From the NCBI GenBank assembly GCA_024693455.1, contig JAILKW010000156.1, positions 1-42,938 on the forward strand: DNA of 42,938 bases, read 5' to 3'. The position numbers were made by a program, and so were the translations under genes. Positions 16,878 through 25,235 of the stretch are shown here, piece after piece. Numbering within the stretch: the stretch's first letter is position 1; every line of letters starts with the position of its first letter. This stretch comes from Lachnospiraceae bacterium (lineage in GTDB: Bacteria; Bacillota; Clostridia; Lachnospirales; Lachnospiraceae). The notes below the pieces were generated by a model. The model was not told where the DNA came from, ran no database searches, and saw only the letters and a program-made list of their open reading frames with translations.

Positions 16878-17989
16878 GCCCGCGGAATCCCCCCGTACTC
16901 GTCCCTGCAGCTTTGGCGCTTCAGCCTTCTGCTCACCTCGAGGCTCGAAAAGACATCGTCTATCCCTTCGCGAAGGAACTTCTTCCTGATTCCCTCGGGA
17001 AGCTGATCCGAAACCCTCTCTCCTCCGTCAACCAGATAGGCACACGTCTTCTTCCCCCCGTCCACAGAGAAAAATCCCACCTGCTCGACTCTGCGATAGC
17101 TGCCGCCCGCGCCATCGGGCACCACGGCCACCAGTATCCCCACGTCCACAAACGTGTATACGTTTCTCTCGAACCTCTCCTCCATGGTGGAGTCGTCCAC
17201 CATGTTCACCATGCGCTGCGGAATGTTTCCAACATCGTCCGTGTGGAGCGTGGTCATACCATTCACCCCGGTGGAGAATCCCTGAATAAGATCCTTTACC
17301 TCCTCGCCCCTGGTCTCGGCGATCATGAGCCACCTGGGATTCTGCTTAAGCGAGGCTATAATGCCGTCCCTGTAAGTGAAGGAGTCGCTCACCTTCATCT
17401 CCACGCAGTCCCCCGCGGGCTTAAGGCTCCTGTACCTCCACTCCATGGTGTCCTCAATGGTAATCACCCTCTCGTGGTCCGGAATATATCCCGAGAGAAA
17501 CTTACACGTCTCGGTCTTTCCCGCCCTGGGCTGCCCGCATACCACTATATTCATGTGGGCAGCCACGCAGTTCGCCAGTAGGTTCAGTATCTCCCTCGAG
17601 CAAAACCGGCTGTCTAAGGCCCCCTTCTCATCAAACCTGACAAACGGCGCGCTCTTCCTTATGCAGACGGACAGTCCGCTCACGGCAACCGAAGGATCCA
17701 CCACGCTTATGCGAAGCGTGTCCGTCTCATTCTCCAGCACCGGATTGGCGCGGTTTAGCTCGCGCGAATCGTTGTCAGATACCCTGTGGGCAAACCTGCG
17801 AATAAACGTCTCCGTAATCCCGGAGTCCGTCACCTTTCTCTTCACATTGGATGTATCGGTAATCCACAGCTCCCTGCCGTTATAGTCTATGTCCGTCACC
17901 TCGTCGTCCTCGATGAACCTGTACAACGGCCCGAACATCTCCGGGGTAAACTCAAAAAGCTTCCCCTCACTTCCCGTCGTTCCTCTCAT
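16868..17989 (-). CDS. cpaF: Tad-pilus ATPase, CpaF/TadA family
   Basis: A hexameric secretion ATPase of the VirB11/CpaF group that powers pilus assembly in the cytoplasm. The 373 residues include an N-terminal domain (1-110), Walker A GQPRAGKT at 152-159, an Asp box ITIEDTME, the Walker-B-like region WLMIAETRGEE near 235 and a His box MTTLHTDD near 258. It is somewhat shorter than typical CpaF (about 400-450 residues) because the N-terminal extension is small. The ATG at 17989 has AAAGGAGA upstream and lies 13 bases after the 51-residue pilin-like gene. Confidence 0.92.
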   Translation of the reverse strand: MRGTTGSEGKLFEFTPEMFGPLYRFIEDDEVTDIDYNGRELWITDTSNVKRKVTDSGITETFIRRFAHRVSDNDSRELNRANPVLENETDTLRISVVDPSVAVSGLSVCIRKSAPFVRFDEKGALDSRFCSREILNLLANCVAAHMNIVVCGQPRAGKTETCKFLSGYIPDHERVITIEDTMEWRYRSLKPAGDCVEMKVSDSFTYRDGIIASLKQNPRWLMIAETRGEEVKDLIQGFSTGVNGMTTLHTDDVGNIPQRMVNMVDDSTMEERFERNVYTFVDVGILVAVVPDGAGGSYRRVEQVGFFSVDGGKKTCAYLVDGGERVSDQLPEGIRKKFLREGIDDVFSSLEVSRRLKRQSCRDEYGGIPRACG

Positions 17990-18002
17990 TCCCCATCTCC
18001 TT

Positions 18003-18158
18003 TCACACCGCCGCCGTCTCCGAAAAACTCTGTATCAGATCCACCAGCGCTCCCTTAACCACCTCGGTCACAGTATCACTCTGAATAATCGCAATGAGCA
18101 CGATAAACACAACCGCAGCAACCACTGCGGGTCCCCACTCCTTGATAAATTCAGCCAC
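18003..18158 (-). CDS. Tiny pilin-like hydrophobic peptide 1 (51 aa), first gene of the pilus operon
   Basis: I start at GTG 18158, with GAGAGGGGGG 7 bases upstream. An in-frame ATG at 18176 lies before that site. The product has a short head (MAEFIKEWG), a hydrophobic helix (PAVVAAVVFIVLIAII), then an amphipathic tail ending SFSETAAV. Head and helix resemble the 38-residue peptide at 14876-14992. As the first, promoter-proximal gene it is the likely major subunit, as flp is in Tad loci. The residue after Gly9 is Pro, and no Glu is at +5, so it may not be processed by a standard prepilin peptidase. None is encoded in the window. Confidence 0.75.
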   Translation of the reverse strand: MAEFIKEWGPAVVAAVVFIVLIAIIQSDTVTEVVKGALVDLIQSFSETAAV

Positions 18159-18315
18159 GAAAATCCCCCCTCTCATGAACCGAATTACATAATATTTTCT
18201 GATGAATAACCCGCCCCTGATGCGACGGGCTCCCGCGTTCCCCGGGCGATACCCGGACGCGGCAAAGATTTAAGAACGAACGCTAAGATTTGATGTGGTA
18301 TTGCGCTTGTCTTGT
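18159..18315 (-). ncRNA. Structured 5' leader of the pilus operon
   Basis: From the promoter at 18322-18350 to the first start codon the mRNA has roughly 155 untranslated bases. The middle is GC-rich and folds well: CCGCGT pairs with ACGCGG around an inner CCGGG/CCCGG stem (18233-18262), and CCCG or GCCC pairs with CGGG or GGGC at 18210-18230. A quiet AT-rich stretch and the ribosome site follow. This suggests cis-regulation. I looked for the class I c-di-GMP riboswitch core and did not find it, so the type is unassigned. Confidence 0.45.
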
Positions 18316-18321
18316 AAACGT

Positions 18322-18350
18322 ATTATATACTAATGCATTCGTTTTGTAAA
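18322..18350 (-). promoter_or_regulatory. Sigma-A promoter of the Tad-like operon
   Basis: On the minus strand -35 TTTACA (18345-18350), a 17-bp spacer and a perfect -10 TATAAT (18322-18327) point towards the pilus genes. Confidence 0.8.
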
Positions 18351-18363
18351 GTGTTACTTTTGT

Positions 18364-18452
18364 CAAGACTCGTTCGCGAGTCTTGCGCGCCGGATTCGGG
18401 TCTGCTTCAGCAGACAAATTCCTGTCCGAATCCGTGCGCATCCTCGCGGAGC
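18364..18452 (-). repeat. Structured repeat element, copy A
   Basis: Read on the minus strand it begins GCTC, has the block GGATGCGCACGGATTCGGA, an internal hairpin GTCTGC-TGAA-GCAGAC enclosed by CGGATTCGG/CCGAATCCG, and ends in a 9-bp hairpin (CAAGACTCG, loop CGAA, CGAGTCTTG). The same order of parts recurs at 29448-29530 and 38522-38663 with compensating base changes. It lies just upstream of the pilus operon promoter. Confidence 0.7.
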
Positions 18453-18461
18453 ATTTAACTA

Positions 18462-18545
18462 AGTCGGAGCTTGTACCCCGACTGAGTATAGTTTGTCATA
18501 ACCCCCACCTACGCTAACGCTTAGAGGGTGGGGATTTCTCCGACT
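18462..18545. repeat. Double-hairpin element, possible IS200/IS605-type end remnant
   Basis: AGTCGGAG (18462-18469) can pair with either CCGACT (18478-18483) or CTCCGACT (18538-18545). The latter encloses a strong hairpin, CCCCACC (18503-18509) with GGTGGGG (18527-18533). The phrase CCGACTGAGT occurs twice. Subterminal hairpins followed by TTCAA recall the right end of IS605-type elements and their guide-RNA scaffold, but no tnpA or tnpB frame is nearby. This assignment rests on recall. The 580-base stretch 18177-18756 otherwise holds only the leader, promoters, repeat copy A and a terminator. Confidence 0.4.
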
Positions 18546-18608
18546 GAGTTCAAAAGTGTAGTATTGCTATAATGAATTCCAAAACGGATTTTTCATTGAA
18601 ACACCATT

Positions 18609-18637
18609 ATCCCTCCGCTTCGGCGGAGGGATTTTTT
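18609..18637 (+). terminator. Intrinsic terminator with no gene upstream
   Basis: CCCTCCGC (18611-18618), loop TTCG, GCGGAGGG (18623-18630) and a T6 run make a textbook plus-strand terminator. No plus-strand gene lies to its left for more than 12 kb, so it serves either an unannotated RNA or a gene lost at the composition break. Confidence 0.85.
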
Positions 18638-18685
18638 GGTCAAATTAAAATTCATCGTTTATGCGAGGATAATCAGAGAATTAAA

Positions 18686-18715
18686 TTGACCACCTCGTTA
18701 GATTTCTGATAAAAT
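18686..18715 (+). promoter_or_regulatory. Promoter of the double-GNAT gene
   Basis: TTGACC (18686-18691), an 18-bp spacer and TAAAAT (18710-18715) lie 41 bases before the start codon. Confidence 0.65.
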
Positions 18716-18756
18716 GAATTGATATTGTCTATTTTTATCAGATCGGAGAATGCATA

Positions 18757-19581
18757 ATGAAGAATGGATTCGTATTTATTGATGACGATAACAGGGAAGA
18801 TTTTTACAGCGTATTCCCTGAAGATATAGAACTGGGCAGAAACAGGGTTGCCATTGCCTGCGTAGATGAGTTGGGAAGAATACTTGGCGCAGTATCCTAT
18901 GTTTTTATCAATTATCAGTATGATATTGACTGGATATTTGTGCCAAAGGATATGCGTGGACGGGGGATAGGAAAGTCTCTTTTGGAGATGGTGCTTTTGG
19001 TGCTTGATGAGACGGATGATTATTTCCCGATCTCTGCAAGATTTGAGTTTTCACCGCAAAACGCACAGGTATATTCTCTTTTTATATCCTGTGAAAAGTT
19101 TTACACAACATATTCTCATGACAGATATTATATCAGCGCAGGGGATTTGGCTAAGGCATCCGTTATTCACAAAAGGACGGACGGAAAACTATCAATAAGA
19201 GGTTTTTTTGAACTGCCTATGCTGGAGCAAAGAAGGATACTTGATTTTCTTTCCGCGAATGAAGAATATACTGTAGAGGATTATGAGAAGTGGAAAGAAG
19301 CCTGTGTTCCCGAACTTTGTCTTGGCATTTATTCTGACGGAGAATTGGCTGATCTTATCTTTGTTCAAAAAGGAAATATAAACGGCCTTGAGCTGGCATT
19401 TTTATACAGTAAATTTCCGGCAGGACTTTTTGAACTTCTTTCAAATGCCGTTGAGGAAAAGGAAAGGCTGTTTCCGGATGCCGATCTTACCTTTGAAACT
19501 GTTAACGAAGAGGCTGCGAGGATCGCAAACCGGGTATTTCCAAGATCAAAACCGGTGCCTGTTTATGAGGCGGTAAGTTAA
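18757..19581 (+). CDS. Double-GNAT-fold acetyltransferase-like protein
   Basis: The 274-residue cytoplasmic protein starts at ATG 18757 (CGGAG upstream). Residues 1-110 are a GNAT domain: a beta strand DWIFVPKDM and the acetyl-CoA loop RGRGIGKSLLEMVL are clear. Residues 150-270 look like a second, degenerate GNAT-like half without the R-G-x-G loop. The same two-part layout occurs in the protein at 25236. Donor and substrate cannot be read from the sequence. It may acetylate a protein or small molecule of this cluster. A 54-base gap containing a repeat fragment separates it from the giant-protein gene. Confidence 0.75.
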   Translation: MKNGFVFIDDDNREDFYSVFPEDIELGRNRVAIACVDELGRILGAVSYVFINYQYDIDWIFVPKDMRGRGIGKSLLEMVLLVLDETDDYFPISARFEFSPQNAQVYSLFISCEKFYTTYSHDRYYISAGDLAKASVIHKRTDGKLSIRGFFELPMLEQRRILDFLSANEEYTVEDYEKWKEACVPELCLGIYSDGELADLIFVQKGNINGLELAFLYSKFPAGLFELLSNAVEEKERLFPDADLTFETVNEEAARIANRVFPRSKPVPVYEAVS

Positions 19582-19588
19582 TTGTTTT

Positions 19589-19604
19589 GCGAGCGAGTCT
19601 TGAC
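19589..19604 (+). repeat. Fragment of the structured repeat (3' hairpin arm)
   Basis: GCGAGCGAGTCTTGAC matches the last 16 bases of repeat copy A (GCGAACGAGTCTTGAC) with one change. The left arm of the hairpin is missing, so it is a decayed fragment. Confidence 0.5.
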
Positions 19605-19635
19605 TTTTTAAATAAAACGGAAAGGGAAAAATATT

Positions 19636-22600
19636 ATGGGAAATTACGAAAAATATAAGGAAATGCATAGGGAGCAGAATTTAGACGCATTTAGAACAGA
19701 AGAAAGGGAAAAAAGGCTTCCGGGTGAGGATGATGCGCTGTATAAGTATGATGCCGGACAACTTATGGATCATTATGCGGAGCGTAACGCGGAAAATAGT
19801 GAAGAGGATTTTAAGATAAGGACCCGGAAGTATTTTGAAGACAGTGAGCTTGCTATGGCAAAAAAAGACCGTTATCTTGAAACGGCCAATGACAGAGAAG
19901 CGCTTAATGCCTATTCGGAAAACTACCGTAATCATCGTGCGAGCAAAAGACGCAGCAGTTATATGGATGCTTCCTATGCTTACGAACGTATGAGTCAGGA
20001 GATGGATAATGCTAAAAATATGGAGTTTGCCAATAATTATGAACTCTATAAGCAGCGTGAGCTTATCATGAAGCATCGTATCAAGGCAAAGGAGTATACG
20101 GCCAAAGCAGCTTCAAAAAACTCTACACAGGAAAAATATTTAAAAGTCAGAGGAAGATTATCCTGCTACATGCTTCTTAAAGATCAGCTCGATCATTTCA
20201 TTGATAAAGAAGAAGATGAAAGCATTAAAAGAAAGTTAAAGAAAAAACTTACATCCATCGAAAAGAATATAGAGACATGCAAAAACGATCTTAAAAAAGA
20301 TACACCGAGTGTGCAGGATGCATGGATAGAAGAGTGGAGTTTAGAAGGTAAAAGGGAGATCGAAAGCGTAGGGGAACAATGCGCAAGATCTAATGAAATA
20401 TTCAGAACCAATGAGAAAAGCGTAAAGTTATATAACAAGATCAATAACTTACAAAATCAGGCAGGCAAACAGAATTCCGGCTGGCCGGGGCATATATTTC
20501 TGACTGACAAGCATGGAGCGCCTTTAAATGCTGCTGAAAATAAATATGCGGAAATAAATGACAGAGTAGTTATAACAGAATATGGGGATGAGATAGATGA
20601 GCGCATAGAGCTTGAAAATAGTGGGATTACGCGGTTTAGAAATTATGAGCTTCCCACTGCAAAGGACATTAGATCCAATGGAGTAGTTGCGTATTTTAAT
20701 AAGGATATCCGTGGTTTTTATGAAATGACAAAAAAGGCCCTTGTCTATTACGAAGGTAAGATTTCGGATAAAACAGATCCCATCGGAGCACTGTTTAAAA
20801 GGACGCCCGATCTTATGTCAAAGCTTAAATATCTCCGCGCGGTAAATGATTATTTGGATTATGAACTTAGGGCGGATTATTATATTCGATACAATGAGGG
20901 GAAGTATGAGCCGGATTCCGATGTAAAATACAAGTTTTACCGCGACGAATCAGGTAAACTCAAAAGAAACGAGGCGTATAAATCAAATGAGAGGGAAAGT
21001 AAACTTTTAGCGGAGATAGAAAAGACTTTTGCCGCATATAATAAGGACATTACTAATGCGAAGGCTCATTTCAGAAAGGCTGAGATAGAAAGTCTGGATC
21101 CTGTTGTTGTTGAAAATAAAGCTGTAGATGAAGAAAATATTCAAAATGAAGTTATCCGACAGGATATAGTTGAGAATCTGGCAAATCAAAAGGAAGAGGA
21201 TAATAAGAAAGACGAAGAAGAAATAGCACGAGAGATCAACGAAGAAAATGAAATTCAAATAGATAACGAAGAGGAATTTGGTAAGCTAAAGGAAAACAAT
21301 CAGCGCTTTGGAAAGAAAGGATATTTGATCCTTGAAAAGTGCAGGAAGGCAAAGCCTGTTTACAATAAGGAACTGACGACGAATCTTCAGCTTGCAAAGA
21401 CATTAGGATTAATAACGGACGATATCCGTTCCGGAGTGGTGGAGGCCTTTCTTTTTAATGTAAAGCTTGATGAGAATGGGCAACCACTTAACGCAGAGGA
21501 AAAGATTAAAGCATTTAAGAATAAAAAATGGATCAAAGCCTGGACCTATGAAAACGAGGATGTGAGAAAGGAATTTATTTCAGAAGAACTTCCAAGGCTT
21601 TTCAAAGGATTTGATTTTCCCGCTCCTTTGGTTAATGCAAAAAAACCGGGAGAATTCGAAGAATGGATTGATAATATTATAAATACGGATCTCGAAGGTT
21701 ATCTTGATATGAATCGCAGACTCGCAGCCTTAAATAAGGCATATTCAACAGATGACGATGTGAAGTCATACATCAATGAGAATCCTGAATTTAAGATGCA
21801 GCTTAAGCTAAACACGGATCTTTTTAAGATCGTTCAAACATATTTGGACAGACGCTATGCGATAAAAGTTGAAGCAGATAAGGATTCGGGCGTATCTGAA
21901 AACAAAAACGCCGCTTTGCTTTCAGCGTCTTACGGTCAGGCGTATACGGATTACACGAAAGACTACAACGACCTTAAAGAATATCAAAACAACAGTAAAT
22001 TTCCAAAACTTAGCAAGGAAGAAGCAAAAGAATACGAAACCATGCGTGTCGGCTATCCGGATTTTTCGCTTTCGTCTTATCATAAGTTTAAAGACAACCG
22101 TGATGCGTCAAACATGTTTAATTGTGAAAAATACAAAAAATTGTATACAAAGATCAGAAAAAAATTAAAATTTAATACTGCAGAGTCATTTCAGCGTGAT
22201 TTCGGCGCAGGTATGAGACCTGTTAATTTTAATAAAAAATGGAAACCCATAACAGAGCAGGATAAAAAGAATGACAAGTGGAATATGGACTGGTTAAACG
22301 CATGGGCTAAGATTAATGTGAAAAACCCTGATTATAGTGAGGTAGAAAAAATGGCAGCGGAGGAACTGCCTAAGATCTTTGAGATGTATCCGGTGCCCAT
22401 GTTCCAAAAGGAGGAACTTGAGGATAAAGATCTGTTTAAGGATCGCATGGATGCATGGTGTGAGAAACTCATTAAAGACCCTTATACTTTTAGGTTATTT
22501 CTTCTAAAGCAACTTAGTATGGATAATTTAGAGAGGAATCATCCGAAATTTAGAGAATATCATTCAAAAAAACCGTTGGTGTCAGCGAAATCACAATTGT

Positions 22601-23598
22601 ATGCAGAGATATCGTTATATTACAAAGTATATTTCGCAGAGCATTACGGGTTAGACGCTCACAATAATATGAAGCCTGTAAATAAAAATACATCGCAATA
22701 TACAAACGGATATCAACCCTTGAAGGATGAGATAAACGGTAATTATTTGAAGGAGACTTTTGCTCCGTCATACAATAAGTACAGGTCTGTCAAAGTTCAA
22801 AATGTAAAGTCGTTACCCAAGGATGAGACTCTTAATTTTGAAACCTTAAAGAACGCAAGCAATAGATTTACGGAAAAGTCATATGAGATTTACAAGGGTG
22901 TCATTGTGAACTCAAAAAGAAAATTTAATCCTAAAATAAATGAGATTTTCTTTAAGGTGTTTGATAAATTTGGTGACAGAAAAAGTATAATTGTTGACTC
23001 GACAAGGTCAGTGTTTGGTATGTTAAGGGGTGTTAATTACGATGATAATTGGAATCCGCTTACGGAGGAGGACGCAAAAAGAGAAGAGTGGAATATAAAA
23101 TGGCTTAACTCATGGCTGGAGGAAGATACCAAAAATCGTGATGAGCTTATGAAAGAATATATGGATAATTATTTGTTTGAGTCCATAAACATTCCGGAAT
23201 TAACTGACGAACAGATCAAGGATGCGGATAAGTTAACGGAAGTGCTTAATTCCTTCGCCGAGGAATGGCTTTTTAGCAAGGATCAGGCAAAGTTTAACAT
23301 TGGCAGTTTTGATCTGGGATATAATTTTTTAAATAAGGAAAGTGAAGAATTCCGAAAATATATCAAAGAAAACCCCTTGATCATGGCAAAGCAGGATTTT
23401 GTTTCAAATCTGATACAATATTCGGGCTTTTACAGTGCAAAAAAATATTCTTTTAACTCTAACGAAAGTCAATTGATCACATACACAGAAAAAAAGGCGA
23501 ATAGTATGGATGAAGAGTATGATCGGGTGCTGGATGCTTTAAAGATTCGGGTTTTGGATTCATATCAGGAATTAAAGGGGCTCTCTAAAAAGTCATAA
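19636..23598 (+). CDS. Giant (1,320 aa) charged protein with internal repeats, unknown function
   Basis: I do not recognise this family. ATG 19636 has AAGGGAAA upstream. There is no signal peptide or membrane helix. The sequence is very rich in Lys, Glu, Asn and Tyr and mostly helical. A coiled Lys/Glu stretch lies near residues 500-550. A module recurs three times at a spacing of about 250-270 residues: a phrase like N-x-P-L-T/N-x-E-E, then W-(I/N)-x-x-W-L-N-x-W. Examples are KKWIKAW near residue 630, KWNMDWLNAW near 879 and EWNIKWLNSW near 1150. Each is followed by an acidic helix and a Pro-containing turn. A shorter hint (GAPLNAAENKYAE) occurs near residue 295. It is followed after 16 bases by a SpoIIE-type phosphatase and double-GNAT genes. 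A scaffold or an effector-like protein is conceivable, but only as inference. Confidence 0.85.
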   Translation: MGNYEKYKEMHREQNLDAFRTEEREKRLPGEDDALYKYDAGQLMDHYAERNAENSEEDFKIRTRKYFEDSELAMAKKDRYLETANDREALNAYSENYRNHRASKRRSSYMDASYAYERMSQEMDNAKNMEFANNYELYKQRELIMKHRIKAKEYTAKAASKNSTQEKYLKVRGRLSCYMLLKDQLDHFIDKEEDESIKRKLKKKLTSIEKNIETCKNDLKKDTPSVQDAWIEEWSLEGKREIESVGEQCARSNEIFRTNEKSVKLYNKINNLQNQAGKQNSGWPGHIFLTDKHGAPLNAAENKYAEINDRVVITEYGDEIDERIELENSGITRFRNYELPTAKDIRSNGVVAYFNKDIRGFYEMTKKALVYYEGKISDKTDPIGALFKRTPDLMSKLKYLRAVNDYLDYELRADYYIRYNEGKYEPDSDVKYKFYRDESGKLKRNEAYKSNERESKLLAEIEKTFAAYNKDITNAKAHFRKAEIESLDPVVVENKAVDEENIQNEVIRQDIVENLANQKEEDNKKDEEEIAREINEENEIQIDNEEEFGKLKENNQRFGKKGYLILEKCRKAKPVYNKELTTNLQLAKTLGLITDDIRSGVVEAFLFNVKLDENGQPLNAEEKIKAFKNKKWIKAWTYENEDVRKEFISEELPRLFKGFDFPAPLVNAKKPGEFEEWIDNIINTDLEGYLDMNRRLAALNKAYSTDDDVKSYINENPEFKMQLKLNTDLFKIVQTYLDRRYAIKVEADKDSGVSENKNAALLSASYGQAYTDYTKDYNDLKEYQNNSKFPKLSKEEAKEYETMRVGYPDFSLSSYHKFKDNRDASNMFNCEKYKKLYTKIRKKLKFNTAESFQRDFGAGMRPVNFNKKWKPITEQDKKNDKWNMDWLNAWAKINVKNPDYSEVEKMAAEELPKIFEMYPVPMFQKEELEDKDLFKDRMDAWCEKLIKDPYTFRLFLLKQLSMDNLERNHPKFREYHSKKPLVSAKSQLYAEISLYYKVYFAEHYGLDAHNNMKPVNKNTSQYTNGYQPLKDEINGNYLKETFAPSYNKYRSVKVQNVKSLPKDETLNFETLKNASNRFTEKSYEIYKGVIVNSKRKFNPKINEIFFKVFDKFGDRKSIIVDSTRSVFGMLRGVNYDDNWNPLTEEDAKREEWNIKWLNSWLEEDTKNRDELMKEYMDNYLFESINIPELTDEQIKDADKLTEVLNSFAEEWLFSKDQAKFNIGSFDLGYNFLNKESEEFRKYIKENPLIMAKQDFVSNLIQYSGFYSAKKYSFNSNESQLITYTEKKANSMDEEYDRVLDALKIRVLDSYQELKGLSKKS

Positions 23599-23614
23599 AG
23601 AAAGGAAATAGTTG

Positions 23615-25234
23615 ATGGAAAGTCGCAAACCGACCCGAAAGAAAAAAACCAAAAAACTCTCAAGACAGGTTGGATTTATAAATCTGATCATGACCTCTGT
23701 TGTTGTGATGCTGTTTTGCTTTGTCGGGTATGCGGTTCACGCTGCGGGAAATGCTTTTATATTTATAGAGCAATGCGGTAAAATCCTTGAAGCAGGTATC
23801 AGTGACGATACTCTGCTGCATAAAAAAGAAATAAGCCGTTACCTGGAATTGTATGAAAAAGAAGGATCCGCTGCGGGCGATTCAAAGGAATATAAATCAA
23901 TTCTGGCAGGACTTGAATATCTAAAAAAAGCAGGTGGTTTTTCGAATGCAAGCCTTATCTATTGCAAGGACAAAACGGCTTACAGCGTGATTGATACTGC
24001 AGTTGGACCGGAAGGGATAGGAAGAACCGATATACCGAGGAATACGGATATAACTACTGCGACCGGACTAAACGATGAGATATTTTACTTATATGTCCGG
24101 GACAACATCAGATATATGGCGAGTGAAAAGGTGATAGTCGAGTCCGGGAATGGACCATGTTATCTTTCTTTGGAACTGAATTTCGAAGATGTGGCAGAGA
24201 AAAGAACCTGGTTTGTATTAAACTCCATCGGTGCCTTTCTTATAATAGGTTTTGTTATAGGCTTGATCAATTACCGGTATCTTCGAAGGGTGGCTTCAAA
24301 ACCGCTGGGGATTCTTACAGAAGCAGCAAGAAACTTTGCAAAATCGGGTGGATATACCAGAGAGGATATTATTGATGTTAATATTAAAAGCAATAATGAG
24401 ATAGGAGTGCTTTATAATGAGTTCCGCAGCATGGAAGGCCGTATAGTAGACTATACGGAAGAGATAACGTCAATTACGGCAGAGAAAGAGCACCTGTTGG
24501 GACAGCTGGATATCGCGGTACGTCTGAAACTTAATCTCATGCCCAATGTTTATCCGGCATTTCCCGAAGAAGAAAGTTTCGATCTTTATGTCGATATGCT
24601 TCCGATAGAAAAGATCGGTGGGGATTTTTACGATTTCTTCAGGCTTGACAGAGATCATATCGCAATTGTTATTGCTGATATATTTGACGGAGGAAGTGCG
24701 TCGGCGCTTTTTATGGTTGCATTTAAAAATGTACTCACTCAGTTTGCGGGTTATGGACTTACTCCCGAGAAAACAATATCGGCTGTTAGTAACAGACTTT
24801 ACAGGGACAATATTGACAATCTGACATTATCTGCATGGTACGGAGTATATGAGATCAGCAGCGGACAAATAATTGCGGTAAGTGCCGGACACGAAGAACC
24901 TTTGGTGATCGGAGAAAAAGGTATCAGAGAAACAGGCGAAGGAGGAATAGGTTGGGTTATCGGAATGGCAGAAGATATAGAATATGAAAGCTATTCCTTT
25001 ACTCTTGAAAAAGGAGAGGCACTGTTCCTTTATACGGATGGCGTGACCGAAGCGGAAAATCCGGACGGAGAAGAATTCGGAATAGACAGATTGACCGGGT
25101 CAATTAAAATTAAAGACAGCGCGGTGGAGATAGTTTCCGGAGCACAAAAGGCGATGACTGAGTTTGAAGGCGGTTCGGCTCCGAAGGATGATTCGACCAT
25201 GCTTTGCCTCCTAAGGCGAAGGGAGGTGGAATAA
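23615..25234 (+). CDS. Membrane SpoIIE/PP2C-type serine phosphatase with HAMP-like linker
   Basis: I use ATG 23615 (AGGAAA upstream); a TTG one codon earlier is less likely. The 539 residues have an N-terminal helix (about 22-45), an extracytoplasmic sensor region (45-205), a second helix (205-225), a HAMP-like segment (RVASKPLGILTEAARNFA) with a coiled linker, and a C-terminal PPM/SpoIIE domain from about 300. Metal-site motifs are visible: GGDFYDFF, IADIFDGG, AGHEEPL, DGVTEAEN and the late DDSTMLCL. Such enzymes remove phosphate from anti-sigma-factor antagonists (STAS) or other Ser/Thr phosphoproteins in response to an outside signal. No STAS or anti-sigma gene is next to it, so the target is open. 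The double-GNAT gene follows after 1 base. Confidence 0.88.
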   Translation: MESRKPTRKKKTKKLSRQVGFINLIMTSVVVMLFCFVGYAVHAAGNAFIFIEQCGKILEAGISDDTLLHKKEISRYLELYEKEGSAAGDSKEYKSILAGLEYLKKAGGFSNASLIYCKDKTAYSVIDTAVGPEGIGRTDIPRNTDITTATGLNDEIFYLYVRDNIRYMASEKVIVESGNGPCYLSLELNFEDVAEKRTWFVLNSIGAFLIIGFVIGLINYRYLRRVASKPLGILTEAARNFAKSGGYTREDIIDVNIKSNNEIGVLYNEFRSMEGRIVDYTEEITSITAEKEHLLGQLDIAVRLKLNLMPNVYPAFPEEESFDLYVDMLPIEKIGGDFYDFFRLDRDHIAIVIADIFDGGSASALFMVAFKNVLTQFAGYGLTPEKTISAVSNRLYRDNIDNLTLSAWYGVYEISSGQIIAVSAGHEEPLVIGEKGIRETGEGGIGWVIGMAEDIEYESYSFTLEKGEALFLYTDGVTEAENPDGEEFGIDRLTGSIKIKDSAVEIVSGAQKAMTEFEGGSAPKDDSTMLCLLRRREVE

Positions 25235-25235
25235 T

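Noticed and set aside
18159-18350. Class I c-di-GMP riboswitch
   Set aside because: The GGGCAAACC-like and GACGCAAAGCC-like core was not found in the leader on either strand.
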